Assembly (NCBI RefSeq): GCF_002894645.1
Contig: NZ_NCQY01000002.1
Location: 212,901-276,900, forward strand
Direction: 5' to 3'
Length of the DNA: 64,000 nucleotides
Source: Salinibacter altiplanensis
GTDB lineage: Bacteria; Bacteroidota; Rhodothermia; Rhodothermales; Salinibacteraceae
Positions 27,021-36,228 of this stretch are shown in pieces. Position numbers and translations under genes: made by a program. Positions within the stretch are counted from its first letter, which is position 1; the number at the start of each line of letters is the position of its first letter. The notes below the pieces were generated by a model. The model saw nothing but the letters and a program-made list of their open reading frames with translations, did not search any database and was not told where the DNA came from.

Positions 27021-27893
27021 CTACCTGTCGGCCCCTGCTCCGGGTTGGGGTCTGGTGTAGACCTCAAATCCAAGGTCGCGCAAATAGGCGTAGGTCGGGG
27101 CAAACTCCTCCTGGAGCTGCTCCTTCACCTCGGGCGCCAAGACCTCCGTTTTCGCACCGGCCGTCCCGAGAAGACGAAGGAGCGCCAGTTTGGCGTGTCG
27201 GGCCATGGGGGTTCCCAACAGCCAGCGATAGGCCTGCGGAAAGTGGCGGCGCAGGGGCCGAACCGTGGAGCGGTACACGGCGCGAAAGGCCGGGCTGCCC
27301 GTCGGGTTCTCGGGCTGATTGCCCGCTTTTGGGCGAGGGACGTTCGGCAGATCGAGGAAGTCCAGCAGGTCGCCCCAGAATGCCCCCGGCTTGGCTCGTC
27401 CCGCCTCCAGGCTCACGACCCTGAACTGATCTGTGCCGAACCGATCGGTGTACGCCGGAAGGGTCTCCTCGTAGTGACTGGTGCGGACCAGGTACCTGCG
27501 ATCAGGGAGCGCCTCCGATAGAGAGGTCGCCTCGTCGATGAGGCCGAGCTGCTTGTTGTATTGAAACTGAGACAGCAGGCGTTGGATCGGATCGCGGACG
27601 ATTGCCAGCAGCTTGGCGTCCGGGTTGTAGGCCCGGATCTCGTCGGCCGTCGCCGCGCTTTTGTAGTATATCACTGTAGCGTCGCCGAAGTACTGGTAGC
27701 TCTGGTCGAAGGGGAAGTGGCGGTGGTAGGCGTCACGGGTTCGGGGCCGCTCTTCGTCGGGCCCGTCGCTGCCGAAGTAATACAGCTCCTTCGCGTCCGC
27801 CATGAACACATCGGGGTGGTGGTCGAGCAGGTAGTAGAGCCAGCTCGTCCCGGCCTTGTTCACGCCGATGACAAAAAGGTTGACCTGGTTCAT
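27021..27893 (-). CDS. Sulfotransferase domain protein 2
   Basis: A 290-residue sulfotransferase-like protein. The 5'-phosphosulfate loop is close to the N-terminus (GVNKAGTSWLYYLLDHHPD), followed by the typical KELYYFG. The 3'-phosphate site is AIVRDPIQRLLSQFQYN. This is the subtype resembling heparan-sulfate-type sulfotransferases found in bacterial polysaccharide clusters. On the same strand as, and about 48 bases after, the methyltransferase gene at 27942-28835, so the two are probably co-transcribed. Confidence 0.9.
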   Translation of the reverse strand: MNQVNLFVIGVNKAGTSWLYYLLDHHPDVFMADAKELYYFGSDGPDEERPRTRDAYHRHFPFDQSYQYFGDATVIYYKSAATADEIRAYNPDAKLLAIVRDPIQRLLSQFQYNKQLGLIDEATSLSEALPDRRYLVRTSHYEETLPAYTDRFGTDQFRVVSLEAGRAKPGAFWGDLLDFLDLPNVPRPKAGNQPENPTGSPAFRAVYRSTVRPLRRHFPQAYRWLLGTPMARHAKLALLRLLGTAGAKTEVLAPEVKEQLQEEFAPTYAYLRDLGFEVYTRPQPGAGADR

Positions 27894-27941
27894 GGACGTA
27901 AAATCTGAGGCGTGCGGCGGAGAGGGCCCGGGAAACCGGGC

Positions 27942-28835
27942 TCAGTGGGACGAACCGTTCTGGATCAGGTACAACTGTGCGGAGGATTGGTGTCCGTGCG
28001 CGGCGTTCCAAAGGACGGAGAGCGCTGCCACGATTGGGGCCCGGAGGAGCCATCCGTCCCGGTACCGTTCGCTGAGCAGCGACACGTAGAAGGCGTCGAG
28101 TCGCATCGGACGTACCTCGTCCACCGTCAGGCCGTGTTGGTCGAACAGACGGCGGAGATCCCGCGGGCGGAAATGGGACAAGTGGCGGGGCACGTCGTAC
28201 CCGGCCCAGTCTGCGCCGTAGTACTGGGCGTCAAGGGACGCGCAGTTGGGAACGGCCACGATCAGGGTACCGGTGGAGGCGAGAACTCGCCTCAGCTGCC
28301 TGATCGTGTCGGACAGTTTTGGAACGTGCTCCAGCACGTGCCAGAGCGTGATCACGTCGAAGTGGTTGGACGGCAGGTCGCGGATGTGCTCGGGGGGCTC
28401 TACCGTCAGTCCGTGCGTTGCGGACGCTACCTCCTGCGCCCCTGCGTCGGGCTCGAGCCCGCAGGCCTCCCACCCGTGCGAGCGGCAGTGGGCCAAAAAC
28501 TCCCCCGTTCCGCACCCGAAGTCGAGCAGGCGACCGGGCGGGCGATCGACGAGAGAGGCGATGAGCCGACGTTTTGACCAGAGGGTGTAGTGGCGCACCC
28601 ACCGGTACAGCGTGTCGATCAGGTTCTGGCCGGTATCCTGGTGAGGAGTGTAGTCCTCACTCTGGTAGTATCGCCCGAGTTCGTCCGCGGAGGGGCGCGG
28701 GTTGGTGAAGCGAAAGCCGCAGCGATCGCACTCGACAATGGTGAATGTTTCTCTCGAAACGGTGTGGTCCCGGCACGTCTCGAAGGGCCGATGGGGAGTA
28801 CCGTGACAGAGAGGACAGTGGTCGAGGTTGTCCAC
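27942..28835 (-). CDS. Class I SAM-dependent methyltransferase with N-terminal zinc ribbon
   Basis: A 297-residue protein. The N-terminus has paired cysteines typical of a zinc ribbon (CPLC near residue 7 and CDRC near 36). A SAM-binding domain follows: motif I LLDFGCGTGEFLAHC, then DVITLWHVLEHV and a PNCASLDAQYYG region. This family is common in capsule and O-antigen clusters, where it methylates sugars or precursors. It precedes the sulfotransferase gene on the same strand. A sugar-methylation role is inference from context. Confidence 0.9.
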   Translation of the reverse strand: MDNLDHCPLCHGTPHRPFETCRDHTVSRETFTIVECDRCGFRFTNPRPSADELGRYYQSEDYTPHQDTGQNLIDTLYRWVRHYTLWSKRRLIASLVDRPPGRLLDFGCGTGEFLAHCRSHGWEACGLEPDAGAQEVASATHGLTVEPPEHIRDLPSNHFDVITLWHVLEHVPKLSDTIRQLRRVLASTGTLIVAVPNCASLDAQYYGADWAGYDVPRHLSHFRPRDLRRLFDQHGLTVDEVRPMRLDAFYVSLLSERYRDGWLLRAPIVAALSVLWNAAHGHQSSAQLYLIQNGSSH

Positions 28836-29065
28836 TGGGGCTGCGGAAGACGGGTGTAGAGGGAAAGGCTGCAGGCTGGGACACTAGCAGACTGAGGCCG
28901 ATCAGGTTCCGGGACGAAGAGAGGCCCCAGACCCTCTACATTTCCTTTCATGTGTCCGGCGTCTCTGGAACAGCGAAATAGACCGACCGTTTTGAGACGG
29001 CTTGTCAAATTAAGCGGGCCCTCCGGCCCGCGGTCTCGTCTCGACTGCGTCAGCGCCCCCTCCAC

Positions 29066-31606
29066 ATGGCTTCCTCCGCCCAGACGCCCACTCCGCGCAC
29101 CGCACAGGCCGACACGTTCTGGACGCGGCTCTCACCGACGACACGCCACGCGGGCTGCCTCGGGATCCTGTTGGTGGTGGCCCTCGCCTTTTACGCCCCC
29201 GCCGTCTTCGAGGGAAAAACCATCCAGGGGACCGACACCGTCACCTTCCGCGCCAACGCGCAGGTGACGGTGGAGCATCACCAGAAGACGGGCGAGTGGG
29301 CCCGCTGGGCCCCGAATGTATTCGGTGGGATGCCCTACGTCAACGAAAAGATCTCCGTCCTGCAGCTCGACGACGTGGTGAACCTGGTCCGTGGTGCCGC
29401 CTGGCCGGTGTCGCTCTTGTTCGTGCTCATGGCGGGCGTCTACCTGCTTGTCTTCTACCTGACGCGGGATCATTTCTCGGGACTCGTATCGGGGCTTGCC
29501 TTCGGGTTTACGACGTACATCCCCATCATCATCGGGGTGGGACACGGGACCAAGTTCGTCGCACTGGCCTACGCGCCGTACGTTGTGCTGGCCTTTGCCT
29601 ACACCCTGCGGAATTCCTCCCTGCTGGGAGGGCTCTTGTTCGCAGGGGCACTGGCACTCCAGCTGCGGGCCAATCATCCGCAGATTGTGTTCTACACGGG
29701 AATGCTTCTCCTGCTGTGGTGGATCGTGGAGGCCATTGGGGCCTGGCGAGAGGATCGCGTGCCGGAGTTGGCCACATCCACCGGCTGGCTCGCCCTGGGG
29801 ACGGTGCTGAGCCTCGCCATGGCCGCGGAGCCGTACCTGGCCCGGTATCAGTACAAACAGTACTCGGTGCGGGGGGCCGCGGCGGCCGTAAACGGCGGCG
29901 GAGCAGGTGGTGGGGGCATGGGCTGGACGGCGGCCATGCGGTGGAGTCACGGGCCGGGGGAACTGTTCACCTTCATTGTCGCGGATGCGTTCGGCGGCGG
30001 GGGACAAACGTACTGGGGGCCCAAAACCTTCACGGAGGGGCCGCACTACGTGGGCGGTGTCATCATGGCCCTGGCCGGCCTGGCGGTGTGGCGGGTGCGC
30101 ACCTGGTTGGTCTGGGGCCTCGGCCTCGGCGTGCTCGGCACGGCTCTTTTTGCACTGGGCAAGTACGCGGCGTGGCTCAACTGGCCGATGTTTCAGTACG
30201 TCCCGTTTTTCGATGCCTTCCGGGGGCCGGAAATGTGGCTGAGCGTCACCGCCCTTGCTCTTGTCCTCCTGGCCGGCATTGGCCTGGACTACGCGCTGCG
30301 ACGAAAGGAGCGACAAGGGCGACGGACGCAGTCCCCCGATCCTCGGCAGCGCCCCCTTCTCATCGCATTCGGGGCCGTGTTCGGAATTGTGGCTCTGATG
30401 TGGCTGGCCCCCAACACGGTCCTCGACTTTGAGAAGCCCAACGAGCAGCAGCGCATCCGGCAGGCGCTGCTGCGCCAGAACCCGAACGTCTCCCCAAAAA
30501 ACCCGCGGGTGCAGCAGGCGGTGCGACAGCAGATGCAGAAGCAGAAGCAGCAGCGGCGTGGTGCCTTCACGACTGATGCGCAGCGGACGATGCTCTTTCT
30601 CGTTCTGGCCGCCGGGGTGCTCGTGTTGTACCGCCGGAAGACCCTTCCGGCGTGGGGAGCAGGCCTCGCGGTCGTGGCCATCGTGGGCGTTGACCTGTGG
30701 GGCGTCGACACGCGCTACATGGGGGATGAGCGCTACTCGGCCCAAGACGTGGAGCAGTCCATTCCCACGTACTCGTTTGACCAGTTCATCAAGGAGCGGC
30801 AGAAGAAGGCTGGGGGGCTGGGCCGCTTTCGCGTGCTTTCGCTGGCGGAGGGCGACCCGACGAGCAAAGCCCGCCCCTCCTACCACTACGAGAACGTAGG
30901 GGGATACCACGGGGCGAAGCTACAGCGCTACCAGGACTACCTCGACCACATTCTGCAGGTGACCGGCTCGGGCCCCCCGAACGAAAACGCGCTCGATCTT
31001 CTGAACACCCGCTATGTCGCCGCCCGTCAGCAGTTGCCGGGCACCGAGGTGGCCTACCGTAGTCAGGAGTCGGGTGTACTGGTGCTCGAGAACACGGACG
31101 CTGTTCCGCGCGGCTTCCTCGTGGGGACGACGGAGGTCGTTGAGGACCCAACACAGATGTGGTCGCGACTTCGGTCTGCATCCTTCGAACCTCGTCAGAC
31201 TGCCCTCCTCCCTGCCCCCCTCGACCAGCCGGTCACGCCCATCGACAGCGGCAGCACGGCCGAGGTCACCATGGAGCACTACGAGCCGGAAGAGATCCGG
31301 TGGACTGTGAATACGGACGCGCCCCGCTTCTTCGTGGCGAGCGAGGTGTACTACCCGGCCGGCTGGAACGCGTACCTGGACGGGGAGCCGATCCCGATCC
31401 ACCGCACTGATTATCTGCTCCGCGGTGTGCACGTGCCGGCGGGAGAACATACCCTCGAGATGCGCTTCGAGCCCAAGGCGGACCGGTACGGCACCTGGAT
31501 TGCGTGGACGAGCACGATCCTTGTCTACGGGGCGGTTCTGATGCTGGCGGGCATTCGGGTGCGTCGGCAGAGGGGCGCGGGCCCCGAAGACGAAGAGGTG
31601 GCGTGA
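29066..31606 (+). CDS. YfhO-family polytopic membrane protein
   Basis: An 846-residue protein with about 12 membrane helices and a long C-terminal beta-rich domain. YfhO proteins are thought to act in glycosylation of cell-envelope polymers, as GT-C-like membrane proteins. Typical features are the loop after helix 1 with QGTDTVTFRANAQ, the PYVNEKISVLQ region, and the C-terminal EVYYPAGWNAYLDGEPIPI motif, which is diagnostic of the family. A Gln/Lys-rich stretch near residue 480-495 is unusual. It stands between the methyltransferase (divergent) and a convergent sulfotransferase gene. Confidence 0.9.
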   Translation: MASSAQTPTPRTAQADTFWTRLSPTTRHAGCLGILLVVALAFYAPAVFEGKTIQGTDTVTFRANAQVTVEHHQKTGEWARWAPNVFGGMPYVNEKISVLQLDDVVNLVRGAAWPVSLLFVLMAGVYLLVFYLTRDHFSGLVSGLAFGFTTYIPIIIGVGHGTKFVALAYAPYVVLAFAYTLRNSSLLGGLLFAGALALQLRANHPQIVFYTGMLLLLWWIVEAIGAWREDRVPELATSTGWLALGTVLSLAMAAEPYLARYQYKQYSVRGAAAAVNGGGAGGGGMGWTAAMRWSHGPGELFTFIVADAFGGGGQTYWGPKTFTEGPHYVGGVIMALAGLAVWRVRTWLVWGLGLGVLGTALFALGKYAAWLNWPMFQYVPFFDAFRGPEMWLSVTALALVLLAGIGLDYALRRKERQGRRTQSPDPRQRPLLIAFGAVFGIVALMWLAPNTVLDFEKPNEQQRIRQALLRQNPNVSPKNPRVQQAVRQQMQKQKQQRRGAFTTDAQRTMLFLVLAAGVLVLYRRKTLPAWGAGLAVVAIVGVDLWGVDTRYMGDERYSAQDVEQSIPTYSFDQFIKERQKKAGGLGRFRVLSLAEGDPTSKARPSYHYENVGGYHGAKLQRYQDYLDHILQVTGSGPPNENALDLLNTRYVAARQQLPGTEVAYRSQESGVLVLENTDAVPRGFLVGTTEVVEDPTQMWSRLRSASFEPRQTALLPAPLDQPVTPIDSGSTAEVTMEHYEPEEIRWTVNTDAPRFFVASEVYYPAGWNAYLDGEPIPIHRTDYLLRGVHVPAGEHTLEMRFEPKADRYGTWIAWTSTILVYGAVLMLAGIRVRRQRGAGPEDEEVA

Positions 31607-31628
31607 GGAGAGCGGAGGGACCGGATGG

Positions 31629-32558
31629 CTATCTCGGTGTTGCGAGATCGTCATAGCCGCACTCCCGAAGTGTTGGAGCAATCGCCTCTTCGAGATGCTC
31701 GATTTGTTCCGCTCGGAGCCGCGTCCGCCACGTTGTTTGAGGCGGGCGCACCTTCGTTAGGTGTCGCCGGTTTTGCTCCGTGAAGAAGCCCTCTGGGGAC
31801 AGGGCGGCGATGGAAAACACGCGGCGGAGCACTCGGCCCGGGGCGTCGAGAAAGGACTCGTAGTGAACCTCTAAGCAGTGCTCATCAGGAAAACGAGCGA
31901 TGTCGGTCCGAATTTGTCCGATGCACTGCTGCCAGGTCCACGCGGCCTGTTCGATGGGAGGCGCTGACTGGACGGACTGCCAGCCGGGGGGGCGCACGCC
32001 CCACCACTGGTGGAGCCTACCGCTCGCCCGGCGCCGTTTCAAAATGGAGGCCGCCACGGCCCGGCCGTCCCGAATTAGGTGAACGATGCGGGCCTGCGGG
32101 AACAGGGCACGAAGGAACCGGAGCCGAAAGGCATTTTTGGGGGTTTTCCACACGAGCCGGGGGCGATCGTGATACCTGCGGTGCCACTGCACGACGTCCC
32201 GGAGGTAGGTGCGAACGTCCTCGGTCACGTCCTCCGCGGTGGCCCGGTGGTCCTCCGCCGGCGGGAGGGCTTGGTCCCAGATGGCGTGCCCTTCGTGGGT
32301 TTCAAAGACGGAGGACAACCCGAGAGAGCCGTCGTACGGACCGCGCAACAGAGGCGGCAAGGCCGCATTGGGAAGGCGGTGCAAGACCCATTCGACGGGC
32401 CATGCAGCCGGGGGAGAAATGCGTCGAAACCAGGGCTTGCCGCACACTGCGTTGGTAAAGGGGGTGATCCAGGCCACCTGGGGGTGGAGTCGGACCAGCT
32501 GGTGAAATATGCCCGTCCCGGAGCGGGGGCATCCGACAATAAAGATCGGGCGATTCAT
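31629..32558 (-). CDS. Sulfotransferase domain protein 3
   Basis: A 309-residue sulfotransferase-like protein of the Sulfotransfer_3 type. The 5'-phosphosulfate loop is at the N-terminus (FIVGCPRSGTGIFHQLV) and the 3'-phosphate region is ARIVHLIRDGRAVAASILKR. WKTPKNAFRLRFLRALFP lies between them, as is usual. The start is the first in-frame ATG and gives the standard N-terminus. It ends 22 bases from the YfhO gene stop (convergent). The acceptor is unknown. Confidence 0.9.
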   Translation of the reverse strand: MNRPIFIVGCPRSGTGIFHQLVRLHPQVAWITPFTNAVCGKPWFRRISPPAAWPVEWVLHRLPNAALPPLLRGPYDGSLGLSSVFETHEGHAIWDQALPPAEDHRATAEDVTEDVRTYLRDVVQWHRRYHDRPRLVWKTPKNAFRLRFLRALFPQARIVHLIRDGRAVAASILKRRRASGRLHQWWGVRPPGWQSVQSAPPIEQAAWTWQQCIGQIRTDIARFPDEHCLEVHYESFLDAPGRVLRRVFSIAALSPEGFFTEQNRRHLTKVRPPQTTWRTRLRAEQIEHLEEAIAPTLRECGYDDLATPR

Positions 32559-33318
32559 AGAATGACGCGGTGAAATTGCGGGAGAACGCCGAACAGTGGA
32601 GACGCCCCTAGAAAACCGGGAGTGGGGGCGACGCCGAATTGGCGCACGCGGGCCATGTGCGCACGGCGGCCCCGAAGCCCTCGATCTGCCGTTTTATCCA
32701 TAGCGGGTTGTCCGCCGGCTGACCAGCTCCGACGTCGTTCGTGAAGTTCTGTACGACGCTCCACTGGTATTCGATGGAGAAGTGACGGCTGGGGATTCTG
32801 GCCTAGCGCCGAACGTTGGGGAGTGAGGCTGTGGTCCCGGACGGCCCGGACTGAACATGAGGAGGAGAGACACTTGCCGGCTGACGTTTGCAGAGATCAG
32901 AGACGGCTGTGCGTATTCGTCTGTCCATCCTCGCCACTGGAGAGCACCCTCGTCCTTTTTGCTGATGAGCCCACGAGTGCAAACGACGCCCCCTGAGAAG
33001 CCGTTCGGATCCACGCCTCGACGCGTAAGAGGCGCCGGCACTCCATCAACCTGACTGTGGGCCAGTGGGGCCGCAATCTGATCCGTTGAGGTGTTCCAAT
33101 GTGCTGGGGGAACGAGCTTGCGTGCAGGGTCGGAGGCATCGGCCACTCAGCAGCCGAGCCCCATTTCGTGCAGGGACTGGCGCGGCGAGAGGACCTGCCG
33201 CTCGTTGGTGCTTCTCCCGGGTTCGTCCAGTACCTCGGAAAGATATCGTGTTCGTGTGCAGGGCCTCAACGTTTTGCGTCAATCGCAGGAGAACCGTCCT
33301 AGATCATCCCCTGTCTGT
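32559..33318. other. Long intergenic region, no intact gene
   Basis: About 760 bases between two minus-strand sulfotransferase genes. The plus-strand frame near 32950-32990 reads LVLFADEPTSAND, similar to an ABC-ATPase Walker B, and then meets a stop codon. No Walker A or signature motif is found nearby, so I do not call a gene. The stretch may be decayed coding DNA. Confidence 0.4.
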
Positions 33319-34116
33319 TCAGTCGAGGTATTCAGCGTACGGGGTGCCCCGAAGCCGGCGGGCAAGCGCCTCGTAGTTGGCCACTCGCTCTCGCAGCGCG
33401 GAGGGGGCCGTCTTGCGGTAGCTGCTTTCCACCGGGACGGAGTCGATGTTTAGAAAGTCACAAATCATATCAACGGTCGGCTGATGAGCTTTGTCGTGGC
33501 GGATGTGCTCTTCGTAGGTCAAGGAGAGATGCGGTACGCCCTTCAGAAGCGTTGCCTCGTACTCGCGAAGGGCCTCGGCCCTCTCCATCCACTCGATGAC
33601 ATGCTCGGGAGCGACGCGTGGGGCTGTTGGCTCAGTGTCCGGCGCCGACTTTTTTCGATGGAAAGTGTCCTGCCGGGCCCAAATGTTCGAGAGCGCGTGG
33701 CGCAGCAGGTGCGTGCGACGGAGATACAGGATGTGGAAGCCGTGGTCGTGGTGAAGGGTGTGCAGAAAATCCTCATGCCGTCCCGGCGGGTGCTGTACGT
33801 CTTCGATCTGGTAGCTAAGAATTTTGCACCCGTACGCCTCCGCCGAGCACCGTGCGGCGCGGCCCAGGACGTGCCGGCGGGGAAACGGAACGTAGTCGTG
33901 GAGCACTTCTCCTTCGCACCGCAGTCCCGGCACGTCGTCAAGCATGCTCACGAGTGCTGTGGTTCCCGAGCGTCCTCGTCCGAACAAGACGAACCGTGTG
34001 TCGGGGAGTGGTCGGCCGGAGAGATAGTTCAGTCCGGCCTGAAGGTGTCGGAATTGCTGGCGGACAAACAGATACTGTTGCCGCAGGAAGGTCGTCGCCT
34101 CATCGAGAACCGGCAT
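33319..34116 (-). CDS. Sulfotransferase domain protein 4
   Basis: A 265-residue sulfotransferase-like protein. The 5'-phosphosulfate loop is FVLFGRGRSGTTALVSML (about 43-60), followed by GEVLHD. The candidate 3'-phosphate site is HILYLRRTHLLRHALSNIWA, in which the canonical RD/RNP is replaced by RRTH, a divergence worth noting. The frame extends far upstream into the flippase gene; the ATG at 34116 (MPVLDEATTFLRQQ) is the sensible start and leaves 68 bases after the flippase stop. It is probably co-transcribed with the flippase. Confidence 0.85.
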   Translation of the reverse strand: MPVLDEATTFLRQQYLFVRQQFRHLQAGLNYLSGRPLPDTRFVLFGRGRSGTTALVSMLDDVPGLRCEGEVLHDYVPFPRRHVLGRAARCSAEAYGCKILSYQIEDVQHPPGRHEDFLHTLHHDHGFHILYLRRTHLLRHALSNIWARQDTFHRKKSAPDTEPTAPRVAPEHVIEWMERAEALREYEATLLKGVPHLSLTYEEHIRHDKAHQPTVDMICDFLNIDSVPVESSYRKTAPSALRERVANYEALARRLRGTPYAEYLD

Positions 34117-34184
34117 AGAGAGAGAACGCTCGGGAAAGGTTGTGCAGCGCACCGACGAGCGCTCGGGCCCGTGGTGCCATTGAT

Positions 34185-35741
34185 CTACGTGTCCAGTCGT
34201 GCTCGCAGTTCCGACCACAGGTTGTCCGCAATGGCCTGGTCGCGGGGAGACAGACCCAGGGCGAGCAGGACACTGCCATAGACGAGTAGGGCCGCCGGGA
34301 TGCCAATCAGCCAACGGCCTGAGGAGGCGAGCTGGACGAAGAGCATCCACGCTGTGCCCCCCGACGCGCCCGCCGCCACGAGGGGTTTCCACAGGTTCCA
34401 CCGGAATGGCTGGATGTGAGTAAAATGGTAGAGCCCCCACAACTGGAAGAGATTTCCTAGAATATGTGTCGTGCCCGTCGCAATGGCCGCACCCACAACG
34501 CCATACCACTGAATAAGAATCCAGTTGAGGCCCACGTTCAACACGGCCATGCTGGCGTTCACCCAAAAAGTGAAATCCTGATGGTCGGACATCTGTAGCA
34601 TGTGGCCCACGGATCCGGACCCAGCGACCACGATGTAGGCCCCTGCCAGCACCCGAAGCAGAATGGCCCCCTCTCGGAACTCGGGCCCGAAAATCGCCAT
34701 GATGTCCGGAGCGAACACAATCAGAACCACGGCCAGCGGAAGCGTGCCCAGGGCGATCCACCGGACCGTGTCGGCGTAGAGCCGAGCCAACTCGTCAGTC
34801 CGGTCGCTGTGGTACAGCTCAGAGATGACCGGGGAAAACGCAGCCGTGAGCGCAAACAGGACAAACCGGAGCTGGACCGACATTTTGGAGGCGGCGGTGT
34901 AGAGGCCCACGGCCTCTTCGCCGGCGAGGGGCCCGAGCATGATCCGGTCGGCCCGGGCGAGGCCCATGCTGGCGAGACTCACTCCGACGATGGGCAGGGA
35001 AAAGCGCAAGAGGCGTCGAAGGTCGACCGTTGGGGCCAGGGATGAGAAAAGCGGTGGAAACAGCCGGTAAACCGCGTACACCGATGCCCCGGCGGCCAGT
35101 GCGGTGGAGGCCACGAAGGCGTACAGGGCCGCCGTGAACCCCCATCCGAACAGCAGAATGATGCCCGTGAGCAGCAGGAAGAGGGCCGGTTGAAGAATCG
35201 AGTCGAGAAGCACGTCCACCCGCATTTTGCCGAGGGCACGAGCCATGCGGGAGCCGAGGTAGGTGAGGACGTAGAAGGGGAGTCCGACCGCAAAAAGCTG
35301 GAAGACCAGCGGATCGTTCGTATTGCTGAGCGCAACCTCGGTCAGCCACGGGGCCGCCAGGTAGAGCGCCGCGCCCATGAGAACTCCGGCTCCCGTCCCG
35401 AGTCCCCCAACGGCCAAGAACGTTCCCTTCAGTGCAGCCGTATCCTCGTTCTCGCTGTGCTCGGCGCCGAACCGGACCACGCCGTTTTGAAGCCCGATTG
35501 TACTCAATTCCCGGACGATCCGAAGAAGAGAAAGCCCATAGCTGTAAATGCCGTAAAGCCCCTTGCCGAATCCCCGGCCGAGAACAACCTGTAGGGCAAA
35601 CCCGACGGCCTTCGCGATGAGGGATCCGGAAAAGACCGAGCCCCCTCCCTTCAAAATGCGACGGGTGTAGTCAGGCGTCCCGCCCCCCTCATCCGAACTG
35701 GCGTCGGGGGACGAGGCGTCGTGCGTCGACGAATGGTTCAT
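34185..35741 (-). CDS. Polysaccharide flippase (Wzx/MOP superfamily)
   Basis: A 518-residue protein with about 14 membrane helices, of the size and pattern of Wzx-type exporters. These move lipid-linked oligosaccharides across the inner membrane for assembly of surface polymers. Recognisable parts are the N-terminal GSVFSGSLIAKAVGFALQVV helix, RIVRELSTIGLQNGVVRFG, and the helix-loop SLASMGLARADRIMLGPLAG near the middle. The first ~25 residues are a disordered acidic/Ser tail. It shares a strand with the downstream sulfotransferase gene, suggesting that the exported polymer is sulfated; this is inference. Confidence 0.92.
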   Translation of the reverse strand: MNHSSTHDASSPDASSDEGGGTPDYTRRILKGGGSVFSGSLIAKAVGFALQVVLGRGFGKGLYGIYSYGLSLLRIVRELSTIGLQNGVVRFGAEHSENEDTAALKGTFLAVGGLGTGAGVLMGAALYLAAPWLTEVALSNTNDPLVFQLFAVGLPFYVLTYLGSRMARALGKMRVDVLLDSILQPALFLLLTGIILLFGWGFTAALYAFVASTALAAGASVYAVYRLFPPLFSSLAPTVDLRRLLRFSLPIVGVSLASMGLARADRIMLGPLAGEEAVGLYTAASKMSVQLRFVLFALTAAFSPVISELYHSDRTDELARLYADTVRWIALGTLPLAVVLIVFAPDIMAIFGPEFREGAILLRVLAGAYIVVAGSGSVGHMLQMSDHQDFTFWVNASMAVLNVGLNWILIQWYGVVGAAIATGTTHILGNLFQLWGLYHFTHIQPFRWNLWKPLVAAGASGGTAWMLFVQLASSGRWLIGIPAALLVYGSVLLALGLSPRDQAIADNLWSELRARLDT

Positions 35742-36228
35742 GCGGGGATGGGAAACACAAAAGCATTAACGGATCGGAGCAGGCGCCCGATTTTGTCGCT
35801 GTCGAGTGGACAGTAGACCCTCGCAAGAAATCAGGAAACCCTGACGGCATCGAGGAACGGGCCCGGTTTTGGTTGAGGATTGACGCGGGGCACGGTGTTG
35901 ACGCAGGACACGATGCCGGCCCCGTCTGCCCGGTCGGCCAGGGTCAGGGCTTAGGGGCGTTCTCAGTGTAGGCCATGCAGGGATCATCTGATCCCTGCCC
36001 AAGTTGCCTGTTGAGGCACTCTTTTCTGGGCACAAACGGGCACAAAAAGGCCGACACCGACTGCCGGGTCGGGGGCTCCAGCGCCGCCGCCACGTTCCCG
36101 GCCGGTCGCCGTCGTGCGGGACTGATTCCCCGTTGATCCGCCCGGTGCCTCTACGCATTGAGGAGGGGCGGAGGGGCGACCCGCGCGCCGAGCCGCCTAC
36201 TCGACCTTTTCAACTCTGAACTGTACCG
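35742..36228. other. Divergent intergenic region with a long palindrome
   Basis: About 490 bases between the flippase and the divergent sulfotransferase gene, so promoters for both should lie here. The open frames have no protein-like content. The notable structure is the palindrome at 35978-35999. Confidence 0.5.
35978..35999. promoter_or_regulatory. Perfect 10-bp inverted repeat, candidate operator
   Basis: Arms GCAGGGATCA and TGATCCCTGC flank a 2-base centre (TC), with no mismatches. It lies between the divergent flippase and sulfotransferase transcription units, the natural position for a shared regulator site; it could also act as an RNA hairpin. Confidence 0.5.

Noticed and set aside
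29132-30910. Long minus-strand frame of 592 codons
   Set aside because: Antisense shadow of the YfhO gene; the translation is His/Gln/Arg-rich and lacks domains.
32949-32990. Walker B-like stretch LVLFADEPTSAND suggesting an ABC transporter remnant
   Set aside because: No Walker A or signature motif nearby, a stop codon follows at once, and adjacent frames do not extend the similarity. Possible but unsupported.
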